Assembly: GCA_040758525.1 (NCBI GenBank) | Contig: JBFLVQ010000442.1 | Coordinates: 1 to 8,126, forward strand | Reading direction: 5' to 3' | Length of the DNA stretch: 8,126 nt | DNA from: JBFLVQ01 sp040758525 | GTDB taxonomy: Bacteria; Acidobacteriota; Blastocatellia; Chloracidobacteriales; JADJPF01 | Shown: positions 1 to 7,374 of the stretch, piece by piece | Layout: each line of letters begins with the position of its first letter | How positions within the stretch are numbered: the first letter of the stretch is position 1 | The notes under the pieces: model-generated | Seen by the model: the letters and a program-made list of their open reading frames with translations, nothing else | The model's database searches: none | Told to the model about the DNA's origin: nothing | Program-made: the position numbers and the translations under genes

Positions 1-1653
1 GCTACCTGGAAAAGTGTCTCGACAAAGCTTCAGCCAGAGATACGAAAATATCAATTACAAGAAAGTAAAGGCATAAATGGCGCGGGCAATGCCACCGACT
101 CGCAGTTAGCCACATTGATAGAATTTCTTGATTGGGATTGGCATTATATAAAATCTTTGCAGAAAAGAGTTGCCGATTTAGTAAAGTCAGCCGAGCATAA
201 TCGCCGCCTGATTGGAGCTATGGTTGATGATCTTCTACATGATATGAAGAAGGCTGTTATGTTGCCTGTTTCAACTCTACTAGAAGTATTTCCCAAACTT
301 GTTCGCGAACTCTCGCGTGATCATGGTAAAGACGTGAAGTTGATTATTGAGGGTGGAGATATTGAAATAGACAAACGTATTTTGGAGGAGATGAAAGATC
401 CCTTAACACATCTATTAAGGAACTGTATTGATCATGGTATTGAAACTGTTCAGGAAAGAGAAAGAAAACAGAAACCTCCGCAGGGCACCATTACCATCAC
501 GGTTGCACAGAAGAATGGTCGTGTAGAGATACTAGTTGCTGATGACGGCATAGGAATCGATATCACTAAAGTAGCAGCAGCAGCGCTCAAGCTGGGATTG
601 CTATCTCAAGCCAGCACGCCAGCGCCACAGGGTGAAGAACTGTTGCCCCTGATCTTTCACTCTGGTCTATCTACTAGCCCAATAGTTACCGATATTTCCG
701 GTAGAGGGCTGGGACTTGCTATTGTACGAGAGAGAGTCGAAAATCTTGGTGGAGCAATATCTGTAGAAACTGTCCCTGACCGCGGATCATCTTTTCGTAT
801 TCTCCTGCCGCTTACACTAGCAACATTTAGAGGCACTCTGGTTAAGGTAGGTGAAGCGATCTTTGTTGTTCCTAGCGTGAATGTAGAGCGGGTTGCCAGA
901 ATAGAAAAGACCGATATTAAAACGGTCGAAAATAGAGAGACTATTAGGCTCAATGGAAGAGCTATTTCTCTTGTTCGTCTTGGCGATGCTTTAGAATTGC
1001 CACACAAAGATAAGCAGAGAGCAGACTCGAAGTTTATCTTTGTGTTGATTCTAGGCTCAGCGGACAGACGTATTGCCTTTAGTGTAGATGAGATTCTCAA
1101 TGAACAGGAGGTAATGGTAAAGAGTCTGGGCAAACAGCTCTCACGTGTTCGCAATATTGCTGGCGCAACAATTTTGGGAACTGGTAAGGTAGTGCCTGTC
1201 CTTAATGTTGCGGATCTGATGAAATCGGCAGTAAAGGTTGTTTCAGCTCCTGCTAGCAGCTATGCCACTTGGCAAGAAACAGGATCGAAAAGAAAAGCCA
1301 TTCTGGTAGCAGAAGATTCGATTACGGCAAGAGCGCTGCTAAAAAATATTCTTGAGTCGGCAGGATATTATGTCAAAACTGCTGTTGATGGTATTGACGC
1401 ACTTACTACCCTTAAAACGGAAGTCTTTGATCTTGTCATATCCGATGTCGATATGCCTAGAATGAGTGGATTTGATCTTACTGCAAAGATTCGAGCAGAC
1501 CAGAAACTTTCCCACCTGCCGGTAATATTAGTGACGGCTCTGGAAAGAAGGGAGGATAGAGAGCGCGGCATAGATGTGGGCGCAAACGCCTACATCATCA
1601 AGAGTAGTTTTGATCAAAGCAACCTTTTAGAAGTCGCACGTAGATTGATATAA
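1..1653 (+). CDS. cheA: CheA-type chemosensory histidine kinase with fused C-terminal receiver (5' partial)
   Basis: The reading frame is open from base 1, so the start and the N-terminal HPt region lie outside the window; 550 residues are visible. In order they show the end of the dimerisation region (about 45-125, including a MLPVSTL segment typical of CheA), a CheA-style ATPase with an N box HLLRNCIDHGIE from residue 137, a G1 box DDGIGID at 181-187 and a G2 box GRGLGLA at 234-240, then a CheW-like P5 domain (about 278-410) that would bind CheW and receptors. A CheY-like receiver (433-550) follows with acidic ED at 438-439, phospho-acceptor Asp482 (SDVDMP) and Lys534. The protein should autophosphorylate on its HPt domain and pass phosphate to its own receiver and to CheB. 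The phospho-accepting His is not visible, so activity is inferred from the ATPase boxes. Cytoplasmic, in a receptor array. TTG at 115 is an internal codon, not the start. Confidence 0.95.
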   Translation, partial: ATWKSVSTKLQPEIRKYQLQESKGINGAGNATDSQLATLIEFLDWDWHYIKSLQKRVADLVKSAEHNRRLIGAMVDDLLHDMKKAVMLPVSTLLEVFPKLVRELSRDHGKDVKLIIEGGDIEIDKRILEEMKDPLTHLLRNCIDHGIETVQERERKQKPPQGTITITVAQKNGRVEILVADDGIGIDITKVAAAALKLGLLSQASTPAPQGEELLPLIFHSGLSTSPIVTDISGRGLGLAIVRERVENLGGAISVETVPDRGSSFRILLPLTLATFRGTLVKVGEAIFVVPSVNVERVARIEKTDIKTVENRETIRLNGRAISLVRLGDALELPHKDKQRADSKFIFVLILGSADRRIAFSVDEILNEQEVMVKSLGKQLSRVRNIAGATILGTGKVVPVLNVADLMKSAVKVVSAPASSYATWQETGSKRKAILVAEDSITARALLKNILESAGYYVKTAVDGIDALTTLKTEVFDLVISDVDMPRMSGFDLTAKIRADQKLSHLPVILVTALERREDRERGIDVGANAYIIKSSFDQSNLLEVARRLI

Positions 1654-1670
1654 CATTGCCAAGCTCGACT

Positions 1671-1675
1671 GGAGG
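1671..1675 (+). promoter_or_regulatory. Ribosome binding site of cheB
   Basis: GGAGG lies 4 nt before ATG 1680, in the 26-bp gap after the cheA stop. The spacing is short but no other in-frame ATG is near; the ATG at 1687 is out of frame. Confidence 0.7.
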
Positions 1676-1679
1676 ATAG

Positions 1680-2720
1680 ATGATAAATGTCTTGATAGTG
1701 GAAGACTCTACAGTTGCCTTGGAGTTCTTATTATATGTCTTCAATTCTGATCCAGAAATTCATGTCGTAGGTGTAGCACGCAATGGCGAAGAGGCGATTG
1801 AAGCGGTAAAGCGTTACAAGCCGAATGTTGTCACAATGGATATCAATATGCCGAAAATGAACGGCTTTGAGGCGACACGAAAGATAATGGAGACATTTCC
1901 CACGCCAATAATAATTGTCAGCAACAGTTGGAACGCTAGTGAGGTTTCAACAACATTTCATGCTCTGGAAGCGGGAGCCTTGATGGTAATTCCGCGTCCT
2001 GCTGGAATAGGACATCAAGATCATGAAAAAACCGCACAAGAGCTGATAAACGCTGTGAAATTGATGTCAGAAGTCAAAGTAGTGCGACGCTGGCCGAAAA
2101 CAGAGAATAAAAGACCGCCTGCCCTTCATCTGCCACAACAAAGAGTTGAAACTGATATACAGATCGTAGTAATAGGGGCTTCAACGGGTGGACCTATTGT
2201 TCTACAGACAATATTAAGTGCACTGGCGGCAAACTTCCCTGCCCCGATCCTTATTGTTCAACACATGGCATCCGGATTCATAACAGGGTTTGCTGATTGG
2301 TTGGGCGCAACAGTTTCTCTAACCGTTCGTATTGCGGCAAATGGTGATACTCTTCAGCCCGGCAATATATATATAGCTCCGGATGGATTTCAATTACGCG
2401 TTGGTATCGGAGGGCGAATTATTCTTGCTAAAGGCACAACAGAAAACGGTCACTGTCCATCCGTCTCACACTGCTTTCGATCGGTTGCTGAAACCTATGG
2501 TAAGAATGCACTGGGGATCTTACTTTCAGGTATGGGAAGGGATGGCGTCGAAGAGCTTAAAATAATGAGAGAGTATGGAGTTATCACGATTGCACAGGAT
2601 AGATCGAGTTGTGTTGTTTTCGGCATGCCTGGTGAAGCGATCAATATTGGCGCGGCGCAGTATGTACTCAACCCAGAAGGTATTGTCGAGCTCTTACAAG
2701 AATTAGTTGTCGAGAAATAG
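1680..2720 (+). CDS. cheB: Chemotaxis response regulator protein-glutamate methylesterase CheB
   Basis: Complete CheB of 346 residues, a normal length for the family. It removes methyl groups from (and deamidates) receptor glutamates to adapt the pathway. The N-terminal receiver (1-120) has acidic ED at 8-9 and phospho-acceptor Asp54 in MDINMPKMNGFE. The linker contains VKLMSEVKVVRRW (126-138), a segment common in CheB proteins of hybrid-kinase clusters. The methylesterase domain (about 160-343) has the catalytic triad Ser168 (GASTGGP), His195 (VQHM) and Asp288 (GMGRDG), plus the usual late FGMPGEA segment, so it should be active. The receiver position normally held by lysine is Arg106 (IPRPAG). 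It starts 26 bp after cheA and is followed 40 bp later by the hybrid kinase, so co-transcription is likely. Phosphorylation by the neighbouring CheA is inferred from the context. Confidence 0.96.
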   Translation: MINVLIVEDSTVALEFLLYVFNSDPEIHVVGVARNGEEAIEAVKRYKPNVVTMDINMPKMNGFEATRKIMETFPTPIIIVSNSWNASEVSTTFHALEAGALMVIPRPAGIGHQDHEKTAQELINAVKLMSEVKVVRRWPKTENKRPPALHLPQQRVETDIQIVVIGASTGGPIVLQTILSALAANFPAPILIVQHMASGFITGFADWLGATVSLTVRIAANGDTLQPGNIYIAPDGFQLRVGIGGRIILAKGTTENGHCPSVSHCFRSVAETYGKNALGILLSGMGRDGVEELKIMREYGVITIAQDRSSCVVFGMPGEAINIGAAQYVLNPEGIVELLQELVVEK

Positions 2721-2745
2721 TGAGTAGAGCTTGGGGGGAATAGAT

Positions 2746-2752
2746 AAGGAGG
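2746..2752 (+). promoter_or_regulatory. Strong Shine-Dalgarno that fixes the hybrid kinase start
   Basis: AAGGAGG ends 8 nt before ATG 2761, an ideal distance. The alternative in-frame TTG at 2731 lies upstream of this site and would have no ribosome binding site of its own, so ATG 2761 is the start. Confidence 0.85.
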
Positions 2753-2760
2753 AGATCAGT

Positions 2761-5700
2761 ATGGTAAGTCGCATAGGAAGTCATAAGACAATACTTGTTA
2801 TTGAAGATAGTATTACTCAAGCTCAAAAGCTCCGCTTCTTTCTCGAAGAACGTGGTTATGAATGTATTCTTGCGCAGACCGGTATTGAAGGGCTTGAAGC
2901 CATACGCAAGCACAAACCCACTCTTATCATTAGTGATGTGTTGATGCCACAGATGAATGGATTCGAGTTTTGTAAGCATGTGAAATCTGATAATGAACTT
3001 AAGGAGGTGCCAATAATATTATTAACTTCTCTTGCTGATACGGTAGATATTATTCGTGGCCTTGAATGCGGGGCAGATAATTTTATTACTAAACCTTATG
3101 AAGAGGATTATCTACTAGCAAGGATTGAATACATTCTTACAAACCGAGAACTGCGTAAGCGGGATAAGCTGCAAGTAGGAGTTGAAATAGAGTTTGCCGG
3201 TCAACGCCACTTTATTACATCAGAACGGCAACAGATTCTCGATCTACTTATCTCGACTTATGAACAGGCAGTGCAAATTAACGACAAATTAAAATTACGA
3301 GAGAGAGATCTGGAGGTCTCTAATCTGCATCTTTCTGCGCTCAATGCGATCGGTAATACCGTAAGTCAATCATTAAATATTGATAAAATTCTTAATGATG
3401 CCTTTGATAATTTGATCGATATTCTTGAGATCGATTCTACAGGGACTCTTCTGCTTGCAGAAGAAGGAGTAATATTAAAACCTCATAGAAGTTTTCCCGA
3501 TGAACTTGCTAGGATCATAAGCGACCAGGCTACCAAAGGAGAATTGGTAGAATTTATTTTAAAATCTCAAGAGATAGTGGCGCTACCGCTTGAATTGAAT
3601 GGCTCGGCAAAAACCAGGTCCATTATCGATGCTCAAGAAATAAAGAGAGTAGGTTTCCATTCGTTCATCCTTGTGCCGTTGAAGGTAAAGGGCGAAGTCA
3701 TAGGTATAATGTTGATTGGTATACGTCAACAAAGAGAATTTAGACAGATTGATAAGGAGTTGATACAGAGCATCGCCAACCAGATTGCCGTAGCAATCGA
3801 AAACGCACGTTTATATGAGTTAACCTGCTCCAGGCATGTGAATGAACAAGCCGCACTGCTTAAATTCTCACAGCAATTGCTTGCCGCGTTAGATTTTGAT
3901 GAGATTTTGACTTATACAATAAATGCCGTAATAAAAATTTTGAAAGTAGACTTCTGCGGTATATTTCTTCCTGATCTACCAGGTGAAACCCTGGTTATGC
4001 ACACTTGTGTGGGGCCGGAAAGCGAAAAATTACAAGGATTGAGCGAGCCAATTGGGGAAGGAACAATACCAGGCTATGTATTTTCCCAAAGGAAACCCGT
4101 CATTGTATCGAATACAACCTTTGCGCAACATCGTTCCATTGCCTGGAAAATTTTCCAGAACAAGTTTCCATCTTTAATAGCAGTGCCAATAATATCTGGT
4201 GATAATACGCTGGGCGTTCTTATTACTGGTTCAACGCAGATTCGCCAGTTCGATGATGCGGAAATACGGCTGTTAAAATTAGTTGCCAATCAAGCCGCGA
4301 TAGCAATGCAAAATATGCTGGCGAAAGAAGCATTGCGTAAAAGTGAAGCAAAATATCGCTTGTTATTTGAATCTAATCCAGAGGCAATGTGGGTCTATGA
4401 TGTCAACACGTTAAGATTTTTAGCCGTTAATGATACTACCATTGCTCGATATGGTTATTCTCGTGAGGAATTTCTTTCCATGACAATCAAAGATATACAT
4501 CCGCAGGAAGAGATTACTAGAATAATGGAGACGATCGAGCAGCTAAGAACATCTCCAGAAAAGATTACTTCTATGGAAGCAATCAGGCATTGTAAAAAAG
4601 ATGGCTCTATTATTTGGGCTGATGTCAGTTCACATCAGATCGATTTTATTGATCGTCAAGCAAGACTTGTGCTTGCTACCGATATTTCCGAGAAGAAGCT
4701 GCTTGAAGAGCAACTCCGTCAGGCTCAAAAGATGGAGTCAATAGGCACTTTAGCAGGCGGGGTGGCGCATGATTTCAATAATATTTTAACGGCTATCTTC
4801 GGTTATACGGAGATCTCTCTGCGTCAGCTTACTCCTCAACATCCGGTTTATCGGTTAATTCAAGAGACCAAGCAAGCCGCAGAACGAGCCGCGACCCTTA
4901 CCCGTCAACTGCTTGCTTTTGCTCGTAGGCAGGTGTTGGAATCAAAGAATATTAATCTTAACAACGTGATCTCCGATTTCGAAAAGTTCTTGCGAAGGAT
5001 TATTGGTGAACATATAGAGTTGAAATTTATCAAAGCAGATGATCTTGCCACTGTGCACGCAGATATTTCACAGATTGAACAGGTATTGATGAACCTCTGT
5101 GTCAATGCTCGTGATGCAATGCCACAAGGAGGCAAACTGATTATAGAGACAGAGAATATCATACTGGATGAATCATACTGCCGAACTCATGCCTGGGCAA
5201 AACCTGGCAAATACGTAATGCTGCAAGTCAGTGATAGCGGCACGGGAATGGATAAGACTACACAAGAGAGGATATTTGAGCCCTTCTTTACAACTAAAGA
5301 ACCTGGTAAAGGGACTGGGTTGGGTCTATCAATGGTCTACGGCATTGTTAAACAACATGAAGGATTGATCCAGGTTTATAGTGAACTAGGGCATGGAACA
5401 ACTTTCAAGATCTATCTGTTGGCAGTCTCGCATCCAGCAGAAATTATTAAGCGACAGACGACGACTGCCCCGCTGAGAGGCGCTGAGACTATCCTGATTG
5501 TTGAAGATGAAGTTGGATTGCGCAATCTCACCAGTATGGTGCTGGAAGCGGAAGGTTATAAAGTATTGATGGCTGCCAATGGCGAAGAGGCTTTGCAGGT
5601 GTTTGATAAACATAATGAGCAGATTGATCTGGTAGTTTCAGATGTAGTGATGCCAAAAATGGGGGGAAAAGAACTATTTGAGCTTTTAAGCACACGTAAA

Positions 5701-5847
5701 CCAGATCTGAAATTTCTTTTTGTGAGCGGCTATAGCGCTAATACAATAAGCGAAAAGTTTATCATCAGTGAAAATCTGGATCTTTTACACAAACCATTCG
5801 GTCCTTTAGATCTACTTCGCAGTATACGTGATATTATTGATAGATAA
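2761..5847 (+). CDS. Soluble hybrid histidine kinase, REC-GAF-GAF-PAS-HisKA-HATPase-REC
   Basis: 1028 residues with no transmembrane segment, so it is a cytoplasmic sensor kinase. Order: receiver 1 (8-126; acidic ED 15-16, Asp59 in SDVLMP, Lys111 in TKP), a helical, probably coiled-coil linker (127-200), a divergent GAF domain (about 205-355), a second GAF (about 370-520), PAS (about 528-645), HisKA with phospho-accepting His670 (GGVAHDFNNIL), HATPase (about 765-888; N box Asn778 and Asn782, G1 DSGTGM from Asp825, F box EPFFTT, G2 GKGTGLGL), and receiver 2 (909-1026; Asp961, Lys1011). All phospho-relay residues are present. GAF and PAS domains bind small ligands or cofactors, but no diagnostic chromophore or haem residue stands out, so the signal is unknown. 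Position after cheA-REC and cheB suggests that receiver 1 takes phosphate from the Che pathway; this is inference. The ATG at 2761 is preferred over the TTG at 2731 because of the strong Shine-Dalgarno sequence between them. Confidence 0.94.
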   Translation: MVSRIGSHKTILVIEDSITQAQKLRFFLEERGYECILAQTGIEGLEAIRKHKPTLIISDVLMPQMNGFEFCKHVKSDNELKEVPIILLTSLADTVDIIRGLECGADNFITKPYEEDYLLARIEYILTNRELRKRDKLQVGVEIEFAGQRHFITSERQQILDLLISTYEQAVQINDKLKLRERDLEVSNLHLSALNAIGNTVSQSLNIDKILNDAFDNLIDILEIDSTGTLLLAEEGVILKPHRSFPDELARIISDQATKGELVEFILKSQEIVALPLELNGSAKTRSIIDAQEIKRVGFHSFILVPLKVKGEVIGIMLIGIRQQREFRQIDKELIQSIANQIAVAIENARLYELTCSRHVNEQAALLKFSQQLLAALDFDEILTYTINAVIKILKVDFCGIFLPDLPGETLVMHTCVGPESEKLQGLSEPIGEGTIPGYVFSQRKPVIVSNTTFAQHRSIAWKIFQNKFPSLIAVPIISGDNTLGVLITGSTQIRQFDDAEIRLLKLVANQAAIAMQNMLAKEALRKSEAKYRLLFESNPEAMWVYDVNTLRFLAVNDTTIARYGYSREEFLSMTIKDIHPQEEITRIMETIEQLRTSPEKITSMEAIRHCKKDGSIIWADVSSHQIDFIDRQARLVLATDISEKKLLEEQLRQAQKMESIGTLAGGVAHDFNNILTAIFGYTEISLRQLTPQHPVYRLIQETKQAAERAATLTRQLLAFARRQVLESKNINLNNVISDFEKFLRRIIGEHIELKFIKADDLATVHADISQIEQVLMNLCVNARDAMPQGGKLIIETENIILDESYCRTHAWAKPGKYVMLQVSDSGTGMDKTTQERIFEPFFTTKEPGKGTGLGLSMVYGIVKQHEGLIQVYSELGHGTTFKIYLLAVSHPAEIIKRQTTTAPLRGAETILIVEDEVGLRNLTSMVLEAEGYKVLMAANGEEALQVFDKHNEQIDLVVSDVVMPKMGGKELFELLSTRKPDLKFLFVSGYSANTISEKFIISENLDLLHKPFGPLDLLRSIRDIIDR

Positions 5848-5855
5848 GTCTAATC
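5836..5855 (-). other. Predicted guide segment of the element's omega RNA, drawn from flanking DNA
   Basis: In TnpB systems the omega RNA runs through the right end into host DNA, and the first 16-20 flanking bases act as guide. Here that is GATTAGACTTATCTATCAAT on the - strand. It covers the stop codon and last codons of the hybrid kinase gene in antisense. It would match the empty insertion site, where it follows TGAC. This is an inference that depends on the right tip lying at 5856. Confidence 0.5.
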
Positions 5856-5863
5856 GTGACACT

Positions 5864-5887
5864 CCGCACGGGCTAGAAGCGCGGCGG
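5864..5887 (-). repeat. Right-end subterminal hairpin (TnpA recognition)
   Basis: Read on the - strand: arm CCGC-CG, a C, GC, loop TTCTA, GC, a C, CG, an extra T, then GCGG. The T bulge between the CG and GCGG pairs is in the same place as the A bulge of the left-end hairpin. GAAG stands directly before its foot and AGTG then TCAC follow it. Y1 transposases of this family bind such bulged hairpins. Confidence 0.75.
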
Positions 5888-5892
5888 CTTCT
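5875..5892. repeat. Alternative perfect 6-bp hairpin overlapping the right-end hairpin
   Basis: AGAAGC (5875-5880) and GCTTCT (5887-5892) can pair around a 6-nt loop, with one G-T and one C-G pair possible outside. It shares bases with the right-end hairpin and uses up the GAAG guide tetranucleotide, so the two folds exclude each other. No T-run follows on either strand, so it is not a terminator. Confidence 0.45.
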
Positions 5893-5921
5893 GGGCGCGT
5901 AGGGAAACGGTAAGGTGATTC

Positions 5922-7373
5922 TTAAGCACACCCGCGAATAGTCGCTACCGGCAGTAATTGAGGCGTGGCCTCTACCGCATTGGGAACGTAGTTAACGGCG
6001 GATACACTGGGCGGTGCCACTTGCCCGTCTCGGCTTTCCTGGCCTGCGCCGGTATAGAGAAGCGAAACAACCTTATCTTTCGATAAGGACTTTTGTAGCG
6101 AAACGGAAATGTTGTATCTGGCAAACAAACGCAGGGCAATGTTATTAGCAGCGTTCAGATCGGCATTGCCTTTGTGCCCATTAGGACAAGTGTATAGTGG
6201 TGCCCCTGCTCGATACTCTATGGGTTCTTCACCCTGGTTGTGGCGTGCTACTTTAGTACCACAGTAGGCGCAATCTCTGCTGGTATTGCGGGGATTAACG
6301 CGGCTGGTGATAATGCCCAACTCAAATGCTTTGTACTTGGTGAAGGCGAATATCTTACCCCTCAACCAGAATGAACGTTTAGAGTTTGCTCGGCGACTAT
6401 ACTTGCCTCTCTCTGGTCTGAAGTTAGCGAGATGCTCAAAGACAATTACTTTTGCTCCATACTCAGCAGCGAATTCGACGATGCGCCTGCTCACTCTATG
6501 GGCTTCGTACTTATCGATATTGTTAACTTTTGCCCATAGTTGCTTGTTGTCTTTCTCTGCCTTATTGAGGCTGCCGGTTTTACTGCGTTTGTTTGCGATA
6601 CGACCCAAAGCACGCTTCCTACGGCCACTTAAACTATCTCCGCCGCCGATAAAGCGTGAAGCGATAAGGGAACCGTCGGCTCTGAGTATTCTACATACTG
6701 CCAAGTTGTTGTTGATGTTTAGATCCACTGCACAGATACAGAACTCACCATCTGCTTTGATCTGTTGTTGGATCTTGTTAACTTTGATCTGTTTTTCAAT
6801 GGGAATATGAAGAGTAATACGTTTAGCTTTGAGCACCAACTTGGGACTAGCTGCTTGCCAGTCCGGTGGGGTAGTGCGACCAGCCATACGAAACTTTATC
6901 CAACACCAAGTAGTGCCAGTGAAAAGCTTGAGCAGCACATTACCACCATCAAACCTATACATTCCAGCATAGAGCAAAGGATGTTGATGAAACTCTCTAG
7001 GTGGTACTGGTGGTCGCTCAACAAACTTCTTACCTTTAACTTCAGCTTTTTCTTTTTGCTTATGCCAGCGCTCAAGATTCGAGTAGAAAGATCTGGCTCT
7101 ACCAATGGCACTGTTAATGCAAGCACGGCGAAACATGGCTGGCAATTCCCAAGGCAATGGAAATGTTGGCTCAGGATTGAAAACTGTTTTAACACTAAGT
7201 TTTTCCAAGTGAGTAAGCAGTTGTTTGGTTGGCAACTCAAGCAACGATTGGTGGCCTTGCAAGATATCAAAGTAAAAAACAATCGCTTGATTGAAAAGTT
7301 CAGATGTAGCTGCTACCCAATCAGGGTGTTTAGTTTCAAGTTGTTGGATGATGGTTTTGGTTGCTGTTGCCAT
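5922..7373 (-). CDS. tnpB: TnpB, RNA-guided RuvC-like nuclease of an IS200/IS605 element
   Basis: 483 residues from ATG 7373; somewhat longer than the roughly 400 typical of TnpB because of an N-terminal region of about 200 residues and a C-terminal tail. TnpB with its omega RNA cuts DNA next to a short motif and thereby helps retain the element. The split RuvC triad is present: Asp217 (AVDLNINNNLAV), Glu313 (VIVFEHLANF) and Asp405 (GNADLNAANNIA). A zinc ribbon lies between the last two, with Cys368-Cys371 (CAYC) and Cys396-His400 (CPNGH), the last ligand being His rather than Cys. It is therefore predicted active. I chose ATG 7373 over GTG 7382, which overlaps tnpA by 8 bp, because AAAAGGG lies 8 nt before the ATG while the GTG overlaps that site. 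Residues after about 425 look low in conserved content and overlap the omega RNA region. Confidence 0.93.
   Translation of the reverse strand: MATATKTIIQQLETKHPDWVAATSELFNQAIVFYFDILQGHQSLLELPTKQLLTHLEKLSVKTVFNPEPTFPLPWELPAMFRRACINSAIGRARSFYSNLERWHKQKEKAEVKGKKFVERPPVPPREFHQHPLLYAGMYRFDGGNVLLKLFTGTTWCWIKFRMAGRTTPPDWQAASPKLVLKAKRITLHIPIEKQIKVNKIQQQIKADGEFCICAVDLNINNNLAVCRILRADGSLIASRFIGGGDSLSGRRKRALGRIANKRSKTGSLNKAEKDNKQLWAKVNNIDKYEAHRVSRRIVEFAAEYGAKVIVFEHLANFRPERGKYSRRANSKRSFWLRGKIFAFTKYKAFELGIITSRVNPRNTSRDCAYCGTKVARHNQGEEPIEYRAGAPLYTCPNGHKGNADLNAANNIALRLFARYNISVSLQKSLSKDKVVSLLYTGAGQESRDGQVAPPSVSAVNYVPNAVEATPQLLPVATIRGCA
5951..5978 (-). repeat. Imperfect hairpin in the tnpB 3' end, candidate omega RNA stem
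   Basis: GAGGC (5960-5964) pairs with GCCTC (5968-5972) around a 3-nt loop; GTA (5954-5956) pairs with TAC (5973-5975) across a 3-nt bulge, and GC (5951-5952) with GC (5977-5978). It codes for the last part of TnpB. Confidence 0.4.
6071..6088 (-). repeat. Perfect 7-bp hairpin with GAAA tetraloop, candidate omega RNA stem
   Basis: On the - strand CCTTATC, GAAA, GATAAGG form a perfect 7-bp stem closed by a GNRA tetraloop; on the + strand the loop would read TTTC. It lies inside tnpB, about 215 nt before the right tip, at a distance suited to the 5' part of an omega RNA. Confidence 0.55.
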
Positions 7374-7374
7374 C

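Larger units (their letters stand above)
5856..6095 (-). ncRNA. Candidate omega RNA (reRNA) scaffold from the tnpB 3' end and right end
   Basis: Omega RNAs of TnpB elements come from the last part of tnpB and the right end, and are typically some 100-300 nt. This stretch holds a 7-bp hairpin with a GAAA tetraloop (6071-6088), an imperfect hairpin with a GAGGC/GCCTC core (5951-5978), and the right-end hairpin (5864-5887). GTGGC near 6020 could also pair with GCCAC near 5967, leaving room for a pseudoknot. The region overlaps the poorly conserved C-terminal tail of TnpB (after about residue 425), which fits a sequence kept for its RNA. The 5' boundary is approximate and no promoter was identified. 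Confidence 0.5.

Noticed and set aside
657..1154. - strand open frame opposite cheA
   Set aside because: The opposite strand encodes clear CheA ATPase and P5 motifs; the antisense product is Ser/Arg/Leu-rich and resembles no family.
2731..2760. TTG start for the hybrid kinase, ten codons upstream
   Set aside because: The strong AAGGAGG site lies downstream of it and serves ATG 2761; the added residues are not part of the receiver fold.
5848..5900. Rho-independent terminator between the hybrid kinase gene and tnpB
   Set aside because: The GC-rich hairpins are not followed by a T-run on either strand; they are better explained as the right end of the element.
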